Source: Sphingomonas paucimobilis NBRC 13935 (GTDB taxonomy: Bacteria > Pseudomonadota > Alphaproteobacteria > Sphingomonadales > Sphingomonadaceae). Taken from it: a stretch of 59,054 nt of DNA. Below are positions 43,923 through 51,902 of the stretch, piece by piece. Numbering within the stretch: position 1 is the stretch's first letter; the number at the start of each line of letters is the position of its first letter. The position numbers were made by a program, and so were the translations under genes. The stretch lies in the NCBI RefSeq assembly GCF_000739895.2, contig NZ_BBJS01000042.1:1-59054 (forward strand), written 5' to 3'. Below the pieces are notes generated by a model, which made no database searches, was not told the origin of the DNA, and saw nothing but the letters and a program-made list of their open reading frames with translations.

Positions 43923-44339
43923 ATGACCGATTTCATCGTCCATTATGAGGGCGACCTGCGCTGCCGGACGGAGCATCCCGAATCCGGTGCGGTCCTGGTC
44001 ACCAACGCGCCGCAGGATCTGGGCGGCAGTGGCGAAGGCTTTTCGCCGAGCGATCTTCTGTCGGTGTCGCTGGGTGGCTGCGTGCTCAGCATCATGGCGA
44101 TGGCGGGGCGTGTCGCCGGGCTGGAACTGGCGTGCACGACCGCGACCGTGACGAAGGAGATGGGCAACGCGCCGCGTCGGATCGACAGACTGGCGGTGAC
44201 GGTCTCGGTTCCGGGGCATTACGACGCGGCTCAGCGCAAGCGGCTGGAAGCGGCGGCGAATGCCTGCCCGGTCCATGCGGTGCTCGGCATCGATGCGCCG
44301 ATCACGATCGTCTGGGACGAGACGCCCCCGGCGACTTAG
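43923..44339 (+). CDS. OsmC family peroxiredoxin-like protein
   Basis: The 138-residue protein has the two redox Cys residues of the OsmC/Ohr fold: Cys53 in LSVSLGGCVLSIMAM and Cys115 in NACPVHAVLG. The opening GEGFSPSDLL is typical. OsmC-like enzymes reduce organic hydroperoxides, usually with a lipoylated partner. It is five bases after ppc. Confidence 0.92.
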   Translation: MTDFIVHYEGDLRCRTEHPESGAVLVTNAPQDLGGSGEGFSPSDLLSVSLGGCVLSIMAMAGRVAGLELACTTATVTKEMGNAPRRIDRLAVTVSVPGHYDAAQRKRLEAAANACPVHAVLGIDAPITIVWDETPPAT

Positions 44340-44378
44340 GCCCTGCCGAGCGCGGAGGGTAAGAGGTAGGGGGTCGGT

Positions 44379-44744
44379 TCAACGTCGGATTTGCCGCGCC
44401 TCCTCGGCCGTAAAGCCCTCCACCATCGCGCGGAACGTGGCTTCCGCTATGTCCGGGTTTACGCCCTGTCGGGCTGCTTTCTCGCGAATGCGCGTCAGGA
44501 TCTGGCGGATGCGCGTCTCGTCACGCACCGTGGCGGCGGAGGTCTTGAAGCGCTCCGCCTGGGCAACATAGCGCGAGCGTTCGGCCATCAGGCGCAGGAT
44601 CTGGTCGTCGATCCGGTCGATATTGGTGCGCACCTCGCCCAAAGTCCGGCAGCACGGAGTGGGCGGTGGCTCCGTCGTCTGTGCGACGACTGGCACGGGC
44701 GAAAGAATGATGAGGGACATGCCCCAGGGCGAAAGCCGGCGCAT
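44379..44744 (-). CDS. Exported chorismate mutase (AroQ type)
   Basis: The 121-residue protein has an apparent signal peptide (MRRLSPWGMSLIILSPVPVVAQTT, cleavage near VVAQ at residue 22) in front of an AroQ-fold chorismate mutase domain: EVRTNIDRIDDQILRLMAERSRYVAQAERFK, then RDETRIRQILTRIREKAARQGVNPDIAEATFRAMVEGF. Arg and Glu residues of the active site are in the expected places, and the size also fits isochorismate-pyruvate lyase (PchB). Most chorismate mutases are cytosolic, so export is unusual. The signal peptide is read from sequence only. Confidence 0.85.
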   Translation of the reverse strand: MRRLSPWGMSLIILSPVPVVAQTTEPPPTPCCRTLGEVRTNIDRIDDQILRLMAERSRYVAQAERFKTSAATVRDETRIRQILTRIREKAARQGVNPDIAEATFRAMVEGFTAEEARQIRR

Positions 44745-44821
44745 CCATGATCTCCGCTATGATGCCAAGGCCGATACGGTCCCATCTCGTGGGCGGCCAG
44801 TGACATCGCCGTCACGTCCTC

Positions 44822-45469
44822 TCAGCCCGTTCGATCACGTTCCGCTTCCGCCATCACCGCCGCCATTGCCCGGTCGCCTGGCTGTGGCGAGGCGGTCAGC
44901 CCGGCGATCACGCCGCGTCGGTTCGGCTCGGGATGATGCTGAGCGATCTTCCACACGCCCTCCAGCCGCGCGACATGCAGAGACAGGCCAACGATGCCGC
45001 GCTGCAAGCCTTGGATAAAGCCCTCGGGCGCGTCGGCAATCGACCAGGGTTCGGCGCGCCCCGCCTCATGCCGATCGGTCAGCCGCGCCAGATGCGCCGA
45101 GAGCTAGGCGGGATCGCGTGTCGTGGAGAGCGTGCCATGCGCCTGGATCACGACATAATTCCAGGTCGGCACCACCTTTCCATGTTCGCGCTTGGCGGGA
45201 TACCAGCCGGGATGGACATAGGCGTGCGGCCCCTGGAACATCGCCAGCGCCGGAATACCGCCATCGGCCCATCGCCAGAGCGGGTTGGCGAGGGCGACAT
45301 GCCCCTCCAGCACCAGCGTCTCGCCATCACGCATCGCCAGCATGGGCAGCGAGACCGCTTCGGGTGCGCCGTCGCGCACCACGACCAGCGCAGCCAGCCC
45401 GATGGCGTCGACCGCCTCCAGCAGCACATCCTCGCGCATTTCCCGGAAGGCGCGCGGTGGGTAGCTCAT
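44822..45469 (-). pseudogene. FMN-binding PaiB-family regulator, broken by an in-frame amber codon
   Basis: The first 121 codons read MSYPPRAFREMREDVLLEAVD ... NPLWRWADGG ... FQGPHAYVHPGWYPAKREHGKVVPTWNYVVIQAHG, a clear PaiB-type flavin-binding domain. A TAG at 45104-45106 then interrupts the frame. Reading on in the same frame gives LSAHLARLTDRHEAGRAEPW ... GIVGLSLHVARLEGVWKIAQ to the true end at 44822, for 215 codons in all, the usual family length. The family normally has Trp at the interrupted position (DPxWL), so TGG changed to TAG. It overlaps ogt (ATGA). Sequencing error and readthrough are alternatives. Confidence 0.88.
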
Positions 45470-45963
45470 GCGAGCGCCAATTGCCGCTCGCCGCGTTCAT
45501 GGGCGAGCAGCCACTGCTTGACCGCCAGCCCGCCCGCAAAGCCGGTCAGCGTGCCATTCGCGCCGATCACGCGGTGACAGGGGGTGACGATGGACAGCGG
45601 ATTGCGGCCATTGGCGGCCCCGACCGCACGCGAGGCGCCCGGCCGGCCGATCGCGGCGGCGAGCGCGGCGTAGCTGCGCGTTTCGCCATAGGGAATGGCG
45701 TTGAGGCCCGTCCACACCGCCTTTTGAAACGCGGTGCCCTCGGGATCGAGCGGCAGGTCGAACACGCGCCGATCCCCGGCAAAATATTCGGACAATTGGC
45801 GCATCGCCGCGACCAACAGGATATGGGCCGGATCGCCCTGCCGCTCGGGCAGCCTCACCCGCCCTTCCCGCTCCTCCGCCCAAAGAATGGCGCGCAGGCC
45901 TTGGGTGCTCGCCACTAAAGTCAGCTCGCCCACCGGCGAGGCCATGGTGCATTCGCTCAACAT
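45466..45963 (-). CDS. ogt: Methylated-DNA-[protein]-cysteine S-methyltransferase
   Basis: This suicide enzyme removes alkyl groups from O6-guanine. The 165-residue protein has the acceptor loop TPCHRVIG (Cys129) and RAVGAANGRNPLSIV before it, plus FQKAVWTGLNAIPYGETRSYAALA of the DNA-binding helix-turn-helix. I chose ATG 45963 (MLSECTMASP) as the start; the longer frame to 46017 has no similarity. It is followed directly by the broken paiB gene. Confidence 0.95.
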   Translation of the reverse strand: MLSECTMASPVGELTLVASTQGLRAILWAEEREGRVRLPERQGDPAHILLVAAMRQLSEYFAGDRRVFDLPLDPEGTAFQKAVWTGLNAIPYGETRSYAALAAAIGRPGASRAVGAANGRNPLSIVTPCHRVIGANGTLTGFAGGLAVKQWLLAHERGERQLALA

Positions 45964-46013
45964 GGGGCCAAGCCTAGCCCATCCACGAGCGCGATGCGTC
46001 CCGCTTCTTGCGG

Positions 46014-46406
46014 TCAAACCATGAAAGGCGCGGCGATCTCGGGCGTGACGCGCAGCAGGCGGCCGGTCTCGCGATCGATCAGCGCCCAGGTGGTCACCGC
46101 CTCCACCTTCACCTGCCCATCCTGGCCGAGGAAACGGACATGGCGGTCGAACCGCGCGCCCTTGGGAGGGTTGGGCACCCAGGTTTCCGCCGTCACCGTC
46201 TCTCCCGCCACGACATTGCCGCGATAGTCGATCTCATGCCGCGTCACGACCCAGATATGCGCCGCGACATGCTCGGGCGGCGCGACGGCTTCCCAGTGCG
46301 CGGTGGCGATCGCCTGAATCCACTGGACCCAGACGGCGTTGTTCACATGGCCGAGCTCGTCGATATGCTCGGGGCCTGCGGTAATGCTCAGGGTGAAGCG
46401 GCTCAT
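46014..46406 (-). CDS. Acyl-CoA thioesterase (4HBT hotdog fold)
   Basis: The 130-residue protein has the hotdog-fold features of the 4-hydroxybenzoyl-CoA thioesterase group: HIDELGHVNNAVWVQWIQAIATAHWEA with the conserved Asp/His-Asn, and HEIDYRGNVVAGETVTAETWV. It hydrolyses an acyl-CoA whose chain is unknown. Its start overlaps the dedA stop. Confidence 0.92.
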   Translation of the reverse strand: MSRFTLSITAGPEHIDELGHVNNAVWVQWIQAIATAHWEAVAPPEHVAAHIWVVTRHEIDYRGNVVAGETVTAETWVPNPPKGARFDRHVRFLGQDGQVKVEAVTTWALIDRETGRLLRVTPEIAAPFMV

Positions 46407-47008
46407 GCCCGGTCGCTCGACTCCTTATGCCGTTGCCACATCATGCGCAGGCCCCAGCCGATCGCGGCGGCGACCATGACCAGCGCCGCGGCCATCAGGA
46501 TATGCGGCAGGCTGGGCCGCCAGCGCGCCGCCAGTTCCTGAAACGCCTCCCCGAAAAGATAGCCGATGCCGATGAAGATGGATGCCCAGCATGCGGCGGA
46601 TACGGCATTGACCGCGACGAACAGCCGGGTCGGCACCTCGCTGGTGCCGATCGCGACCGGGCTGATCGTGCGCAGGCCATAAAGAAAGCGAAAGGCGAAG
46701 ATGAAGCCGACCGGATAGCGCTCCATCATGCCCATGACGCGGGCATAGACGCGACGCTTGCGCAGCTTGCCCACCCATCGGCCGTCACGCGCGCGCCGGC
46801 CGATGGTGAAGAAGATCTGGTCGGCGATGAACGATCCGATCGCGGCGGCGAGTACCGCGGCGGGCCAGGCGACCAGCCCCTGATGCGCCAGGATGCCGCC
46901 GGTGACGACCGCCGTTTCCCCCTCCAGCCCCGCACCCAGCGCGATCGCCACCACCCCGAAGCGCGCGACGATCGCCTCGATACTCAGGACTCGACTCCCA
47001 TCTGCCAC
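46403..47008 (-). CDS. DedA family inner-membrane protein
   Basis: The 201-residue protein has about five hydrophobic helices and DedA landmarks: GLEGETAVVTGGILAHQGLV (re-entrant loop), GSFIADQIFFTIGRR, FRFLYGLRTISPVAIG and NAVSAACWASIFIGIGYLFG. DedA proteins move or flip lipids such as undecaprenyl phosphate and help keep membrane potential. The start GTG 47008 lies inside the ptrB gene (25-base overlap), and its stop overlaps the thioesterase start, so the three form one operon. Confidence 0.9.
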   Translation of the reverse strand: MADGSRVLSIEAIVARFGVVAIALGAGLEGETAVVTGGILAHQGLVAWPAAVLAAAIGSFIADQIFFTIGRRARDGRWVGKLRKRRVYARVMGMMERYPVGFIFAFRFLYGLRTISPVAIGTSEVPTRLFVAVNAVSAACWASIFIGIGYLFGEAFQELAARWRPSLPHILMAAALVMVAAAIGWGLRMMWQRHKESSDRA

Positions 47009-49053
47009 AGGACGAAGGCATGCTCCTCCGCCCCCTCGCGCAGGGACTCAAACCGGCCCGACTTGCCGCCATGGCCGGCGCCCATATTGGTCTTGAGCAG
47101 CAGCAGGTTGGTATCGGTCTTGGTCGCGCGCAATTTGGCGGCCCATTTGGCGGGCTCCCAATAGGTCACGCGCGGATCGTTCAGGCCGCCCGAAATGAAC
47201 ATCGGGGGATAGGCCTGTGCCCGGACATTGTCATAGGGGCTGTAGCTGCGGATCAGCTCGAACGCCGCTTGGTCCTCGATCGGGTTGCCCCATTCGGGCC
47301 ACTCGCCCGGCGTCAGCGGCAGTTCGGCGTCCATCATCGTGTTGAGCACATCGACGAACGGCACATCGGCGATCACCGCGCCCCAGAGCTCGGGGTCCGA
47401 ATTGACCACCGCGCCCATCAGCTCGCCGCCCGCCGAGCGGCCCGCGATCGCGATCTGGCCCTCGGCGGTCCAGCCACCGTCGATCAGCCCCTTCGCCACG
47501 TCGACGAAGTCGTGGAAGGTGTTGGTCCGCTTCTCCAGCTTGCCGTCGAGATACCATTGCTGGCCCAGATCGTCACCGCCACGGATATGCGCGATGGCAT
47601 AGGCGAAGCCGCGATCGAGCAGGCTCATGCGCCCCGTCGAGAAGCCCGGCGGAATGGCATAACCGTAGGCGCCATAGGCATAGAGGAACAGCTTGCCCGA
47701 TCCGTCGCGCGGGAAGTCCTTCGGGTAGACGATCGACACCGGCACCATCGTCCCGTCGCGAGCAGCGATCTTCAGCCGCTCGGTCCGATACTTGTCCGCG
47801 TCATAGCCCGAGGGGATTTCCTGCACCTTCAGCTGGGTCAGGCCGCCGGTCGCGACGTCATAGTCATAAACCGTACCCGGCGTGACCATCGACTCGTAAC
47901 CCAGCCGCAGGACCGACACGTCATATTCGGGATTGTCGCCCAGGCCCGCCGTATAGCTTTCCTCGGGAAATTCGATCCGCTCCGGCACGGTCGGCGTATC
48001 GTAGCGGTGGATGGCTATGCGGTCCAAGCCGTCCTCGCGCCCCTCGACCACGAAGAAGTCCTTATAACACTCGACCCCGGTCATGTAGAAATGCGGGTCT
48101 GGGCCGATCAGCTCGTGCCAGTCACCGGGATTCTCGATCGAGGCGGTACACAGGCGGAATTGCGGGTCCGTGTCGTTGGTATGGATGAACAGCGTGCCTT
48201 CATGCTCGTCCACGTCATATTCGCGCCCCTCCTTGCGAGGGGCGACCAGGATGGGTTCGGCGAAGACATTGTCGGCGGGCAGCAGCCGCACCTCGCTGGT
48301 GACGTGATCGCCGGTCGCGATCACGATCCAGTTGCGCGCCGACGTTTCGGCGACGGCGACGCGGTAGCCTTCGTCATCCTCGTGGAACAACTCGACATCC
48401 TGCTCGACCGGGGTGCCCAGCTTGTGGAAGCGGGCATTGTCGGTCCGCCACTGCGCATTCGCCACGCCGTAGAGGAAGCCGCTATCGTCCGCGACCCAGA
48501 CGATTTCCGACAACATGCCCGGAATCACCTCGGGCAAATGTTCGCCGCTGGTCAGGTCCTTGATCCGCACCTCGAACCGCTCCGAGCCATTGTCGTCGAT
48601 CGCATAGGCCAGATACCGGCCGTTATTGCTGATCGAGAAGGCGCCTAGCCGGAAATATTCCTTGCCCTCGGCCAGCGCCGGTTCGTCGAGCAGCAGCTCG
48701 TCGGGACCGCCCGCGACGGGCTTCCTCCACCATTTGCGGTACTGGCCACCCGTCTCGAACGCGGTCCAGTAGAGCCAGTCGCCATCCTTTTGCGGGACCG
48801 AGGATTCATCCTCCTTGATCCGCCCCTTCATCTCTTCGTACAGCCGGTCGATCAGCGGCTGGCGCGGGGCCATGACGCTCTCGAAATAGGCGTTCTCCGC
48901 CTCGACATAGGCGAGCACGTCCTTGTCGGTGACCTCGGGATAAGCGGGGTCCTTTAACCAGGCATAGGGATCGTCAATGGTGATGCCATGGGCGGTGAAA
49001 CTGTGCGGGCGGGTTTCGGCAACGGGCGGGGTGAGCGCGGTCGGTTCGGTCAT
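46984..49053 (-). CDS. ptrB: S9 family oligopeptidase B-like serine peptidase
   Basis: The 689-residue cytosolic enzyme has a propeller domain and an alpha/beta-hydrolase domain. The catalytic triad is Ser540 in AGRSAGGELMG, Asp626 in GGLNDPRV and His661 in GAGHGGKSGR. The opening PHSFTAHGITIDDPYAWLKD and the RGGDDLGQQWYLDGKLEKRTNTFHDF segment are typical of oligopeptidase B, which cuts short peptides after Arg or Lys. Its 3' end overlaps dedA. Confidence 0.94.
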   Translation of the reverse strand: MTEPTALTPPVAETRPHSFTAHGITIDDPYAWLKDPAYPEVTDKDVLAYVEAENAYFESVMAPRQPLIDRLYEEMKGRIKEDESSVPQKDGDWLYWTAFETGGQYRKWWRKPVAGGPDELLLDEPALAEGKEYFRLGAFSISNNGRYLAYAIDDNGSERFEVRIKDLTSGEHLPEVIPGMLSEIVWVADDSGFLYGVANAQWRTDNARFHKLGTPVEQDVELFHEDDEGYRVAVAETSARNWIVIATGDHVTSEVRLLPADNVFAEPILVAPRKEGREYDVDEHEGTLFIHTNDTDPQFRLCTASIENPGDWHELIGPDPHFYMTGVECYKDFFVVEGREDGLDRIAIHRYDTPTVPERIEFPEESYTAGLGDNPEYDVSVLRLGYESMVTPGTVYDYDVATGGLTQLKVQEIPSGYDADKYRTERLKIAARDGTMVPVSIVYPKDFPRDGSGKLFLYAYGAYGYAIPPGFSTGRMSLLDRGFAYAIAHIRGGDDLGQQWYLDGKLEKRTNTFHDFVDVAKGLIDGGWTAEGQIAIAGRSAGGELMGAVVNSDPELWGAVIADVPFVDVLNTMMDAELPLTPGEWPEWGNPIEDQAAFELIRSYSPYDNVRAQAYPPMFISGGLNDPRVTYWEPAKWAAKLRATKTDTNLLLLKTNMGAGHGGKSGRFESLREGAEEHAFVLWQMGVES

Positions 49054-49154
49054 CGTGCGGATGTAGCTAGGCTTTCACGCCGCCGGAAGGGGTGGGGTTC
49101 GGTTTCTCCCGCCCCTCCGTTCACGGCCACCGCTTCCGCCCATGCGCGCCATAC

Positions 49155-49247
49155 CTCCGTTCACGCTGAGCGAAGTCGAAGCGCACGCTCCCCGCCCTGC
49201 CACAAGGGCGATCCCATGGCCTTCGACTTCGCTCGGGCTGAACGGAG
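49155..49247. repeat. Inverted pair of the CTTCGACTTCGCTC intergenic repeat
   Basis: CTCCGTTCACGCTGAGCGAA (from 49155) and its inverted mate CTTCGACTTCGCTCGGGCTG (from 49221) match at about 23 of 27 positions and flank about 40 bases. It can form a long hairpin in the 270-base gap between the divergent ptrB and pepP genes, which holds no other gene. Related pairs occur at 25127-25218 and 19699-19782. Confidence 0.65.
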
Positions 49248-49323
49248 GATCGGCCTTGTGGCTCGACGCTGTGGGCGTGCGGAGCTAGACCGGTCGCGTT
49301 TCCCATCCTTGTCAGGTTCCGTC

Positions 49324-51114
49324 ATGTCCCATTCCGCCCGCCTCGCCGCCCTTCGTGCCGAACTGGCCAAGCAGGGACTGGACGGCTTCGTCGTGCCGCT
49401 GACCGATGAGCATATGAGCGAATATGTCGGCGACTATGCGCAGCGGCTGGCTTGGCTGACCGGGTTCGGCGGGTCGGCGGGAACGGCGGTGGTGCTGGCC
49501 GACAAGGCGGCGATCTTCACCGATGGCCGCTATACACTCCAGGTGCGCGAGCAGGTGTCGGCCGAGGACTATGCCTATATCCCGGTGCCGCAGGACAGCG
49601 TTGCCGGCTGGCTGGGCCGCGAAACGGCGGCGGGGCAGCGGATCGGCTATGACCCGTGGCTGCACACCCGCCAGCAGGTCGCCGACATGACCGCCGCGCT
49701 GGCCGACCGGGAGGCGGAACCGGTCGCGGTCGCGGCCAATCCGATCGATACGGTCTGGACCGATCGCCCTGTCCCTTCGCCCGCCATGCTGACGGTGCAA
49801 AGCGATGATATCGCGGGTGAAGGCTCCGCCACCAAGCGCGCACGGATCGGCGAATGGCTGGCCGAGCAGCGGGCGGATGCGGTGGTGCTGTCGGCGCTCG
49901 ACTCGATCGCCTGGACGCTCAACGTGCGCGGTACCGATGTCGCGCATACGCCGGTCGCGCTCTCCTATGCCATCGTCCATGCGGACGGCGAGACCGACCT
50001 GTTCATCGCGCCCGAGAAGATCACGCCCGAGGTGCGCGCGCATCTGGGCAATGCGGTGCGGCTGCACGACCGGGCGGCGTTCGAGGGCTATCTGGGCGGC
50101 TTTGCCGGCAAGCGGATCGTCGCCGATCCCGAGCGCGCGGTGGCGGGCATTGCCCAGGCCCTGGAAGCCGGTGGCGCCAAGGTGCTCGCGCTTCGCGATC
50201 CCGTCGTGCTGACCAAGGCGATCAAGAACCCCGCCGAAGTCGCCGGCCACCGTGCCGCCTCGATCCGCGACGGCGCGGCGATGGTGAAGTTCCTGCGCTG
50301 GGTCGAAAGCGAATGCCCCAAGGGCGAGCAGACCGAATTGTCCGCCGCGGCGCAATTGCTGGCGTATCGCGAGGCGACCGGGCTGCTCAAGGACACCAGC
50401 TTCTCCACCATCTCGGCGACGGGCGCGCATGGCGCGAGCCCGCATTATCATGTCACCGAGGAGTCGAATACGGCGATCGAACTGGGCCAGCTCTTCCTGA
50501 TCGACTCCGGCGGCCAGTATCAGGACGGCACCACCGACATCACCCGCGTCATGCCGATCGGTGAGCCGACGCACGAGATGCGCGACCGCTTCACCCGCGT
50601 GCTGAAGGGGCATATCGGGCTGGCGACGGCGGTGTTCCCGGACGGAACGCTGGGCGGGCATCTGGATTCGCTGGCGCGGCGGCCGCTCTGGGAAGTCGGG
50701 CTGGATTATGCCCATGGTACGGGCCACGGCGTCGGCGCATACCTGTCGGTGCATGAAGGGCCGCAGCGTATCGCCGCCCCCAACTATCCCGGCGGGGCCG
50801 CCATGGAGCCGCTGCGCGCGGGCATGATGCTGTCCAACGAGCCGGGTTATTACAAGGCGGGCGAATATGGCATTCGCATCGAGAATCTGGTGCTGGTCGA
50901 GCCGCGCGATATTCCCGGCGCGGACCGGGACATGCTGGGGTTCGCAACGCTGACGCTATGCCCGATCGAGCGGACGCTGATCGTGCCGGAGTTGTTGACA
51001 GCGCAGGAGCGGGACTGGCTCAACGCCTATCATGCGCGGGTGGCGGAGGTTCTCGCGCTCGAGTTGGAGGGTGCGGATCGCGACTGGTTACTGGAGAAGT
51101 GCGCGGCGATCTGA
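49324..51114 (+). CDS. pepP: Aminopeptidase P family Xaa-Pro aminopeptidase
   Basis: The 596-residue enzyme has two creatinase-like N-terminal domains (GLDGFVVPLTDEHMSEYVGDYAQRLAWLTGF; TDRPVPSP) and a C-terminal pita-bread metallopeptidase domain. The metal ligands are visible in LIDSGGQYQDGTTDITR (two Asp), AHGTGHGVGAYLSVHEGP (His), LSNEPGYYKAGEYGIRIENLV (two Glu). The three-domain length matches eukaryotic-type aminopeptidase P rather than the shorter E. coli PepP. ATG 49324 is preceded by TCAGGTTCCGTC. Confidence 0.93.
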   Translation: MSHSARLAALRAELAKQGLDGFVVPLTDEHMSEYVGDYAQRLAWLTGFGGSAGTAVVLADKAAIFTDGRYTLQVREQVSAEDYAYIPVPQDSVAGWLGRETAAGQRIGYDPWLHTRQQVADMTAALADREAEPVAVAANPIDTVWTDRPVPSPAMLTVQSDDIAGEGSATKRARIGEWLAEQRADAVVLSALDSIAWTLNVRGTDVAHTPVALSYAIVHADGETDLFIAPEKITPEVRAHLGNAVRLHDRAAFEGYLGGFAGKRIVADPERAVAGIAQALEAGGAKVLALRDPVVLTKAIKNPAEVAGHRAASIRDGAAMVKFLRWVESECPKGEQTELSAAAQLLAYREATGLLKDTSFSTISATGAHGASPHYHVTEESNTAIELGQLFLIDSGGQYQDGTTDITRVMPIGEPTHEMRDRFTRVLKGHIGLATAVFPDGTLGGHLDSLARRPLWEVGLDYAHGTGHGVGAYLSVHEGPQRIAAPNYPGGAAMEPLRAGMMLSNEPGYYKAGEYGIRIENLVLVEPRDIPGADRDMLGFATLTLCPIERTLIVPELLTAQERDWLNAYHARVAEVLALELEGADRDWLLEKCAAI

Positions 51115-51118
51115 TTTT

Positions 51119-51300
51119 TGCGTGCGAAGACGCGGATATCATGTTCACGCAGAGGGGCAGACGACACCGCGAGGTAGTGCGCGCGGCCGCGCTCGCTGAT
51201 CATCACCGCTTGAGGTAATGGCACGCCGGCGCAGCGAGTGAGAATCTCCACGTCCTCCGCGCGAACCACATTTGCCTTCATTTTCGCGTCTTCGCGTGAA
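51119..51300. repeat. Degenerate intergenic element with inverted ends (gap 51115-51552)
   Basis: The left end TGCGTGCGAAGACGCGGA (51119-51136) is repeated inverted at the right end as TTCGCGTCTTCGCGTGA (51284-51300), about 14 of 18 positions matching. The inner 150 bases resemble, in part, the stretch at 25240-25390. It looks like a remnant of a small mobile or REP-type element. An open frame on the minus strand (51030-51281) does not look like a real gene. The rest of the 438-base gap is AT-richer and carries the promoter of the next gene. Confidence 0.45.
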
Positions 51301-51448
51301 TAAGCAAACGCCGCGTAAGAGAAGCCTCTCTCGCAGCATGTGGCGGGCCTTAATAATATAGGAACTTGCAAATTGACCTATGCGCCAGACCAGAATCGCA
51401 TGACGCCGACAGGAAAAGCGCTGACGAACACCTATAAAGCATTTGCTT

Positions 51449-51477
51449 TTGTTGCCGAGGGCTTATCACAAATATAT
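51449..51477 (+). promoter_or_regulatory. Possible promoter of the small secreted-protein gene
   Basis: TTGTTG (51449-51454) and ATATAT (51472-51477) are 17 bases apart in an unusually AT-rich stretch. They lie about 75 bases ahead of ATG 51553. The match to the -35/-10 consensus is moderate. Confidence 0.3.
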
Positions 51478-51552
51478 GGTCAATGAGGTGCTATGATTCG
51501 GGTGTCCATGGCACACCCGTCGGATGGCGCTCATTGCTTTGGGAGTAAACCA

Positions 51553-51828
51553 ATGAAAATCGTCTTACATGGAGTTGCGGGTACCATTTTGATGCTCGGT
51601 TCGCCAGCCCTCGCGCAAGAGGCTGTGCCAATCGAACTTGGAGACAATGGTAGCGGGAATGCATGCGAGAATGGAAATTGGATGATTGTCGGCTTCGAAA
51701 GCCGTGAACAATGCATCGCCACCTTCGGCGAGCCCGATGTCAAACCTGACCGTCCAGGTTCGGGTTCCATCGACCTAAAGGGCAAAGGGCAGCAATGCTT
51801 CCCAGCATCCCGCGTCAATCAATGCTGA
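51553..51828 (+). CDS. Small secreted Cys-containing hypothetical protein, 91 aa
   Basis: ATG 51553 follows GGGAG. The product has a signal peptide (MKIVLHGVAGTILMLGSPALAQ, cleaved near residue 22) and a mature part of about 69 residues with four Cys (NACENGNW, EQCIATFG, GQQCFPASRVNQC), which could form two disulfides. Composition is less GC-rich than the neighbours, hinting at acquired DNA. I recognise no family. A bidirectional terminator follows. Confidence 0.65.
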   Translation: MKIVLHGVAGTILMLGSPALAQEAVPIELGDNGSGNACENGNWMIVGFESREQCIATFGEPDVKPDRPGSGSIDLKGKGQQCFPASRVNQC

Positions 51829-51839
51829 TTTGAAAAATT

Positions 51840-51873
51840 CTCTCCCGCAGATAGGCTGCGGGAGAGTTTCGTT
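51840..51873. terminator. Bidirectional rho-independent terminator
   Basis: CTCTCCCGCAG (51840-51850) and CTGCGGGAGAG (51856-51866) pair perfectly around ATAGG. TTTCGTT follows on the plus strand and an AATTTTTC run on the minus strand. It ends both the small secreted gene and the converging gdh gene. Confidence 0.9.
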
Positions 51874-51902
51874 AAGGTAACACCGCAACCTAATCCTGAT
51901 CC

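Noticed and set aside
51030..51371. Minus-strand frame containing MKANVVRAEDVEIL...
   Set aside because: It overlaps the end of pepP, lacks a ribosome site and lies in an element with inverted ends. Treated as a repeat remnant.
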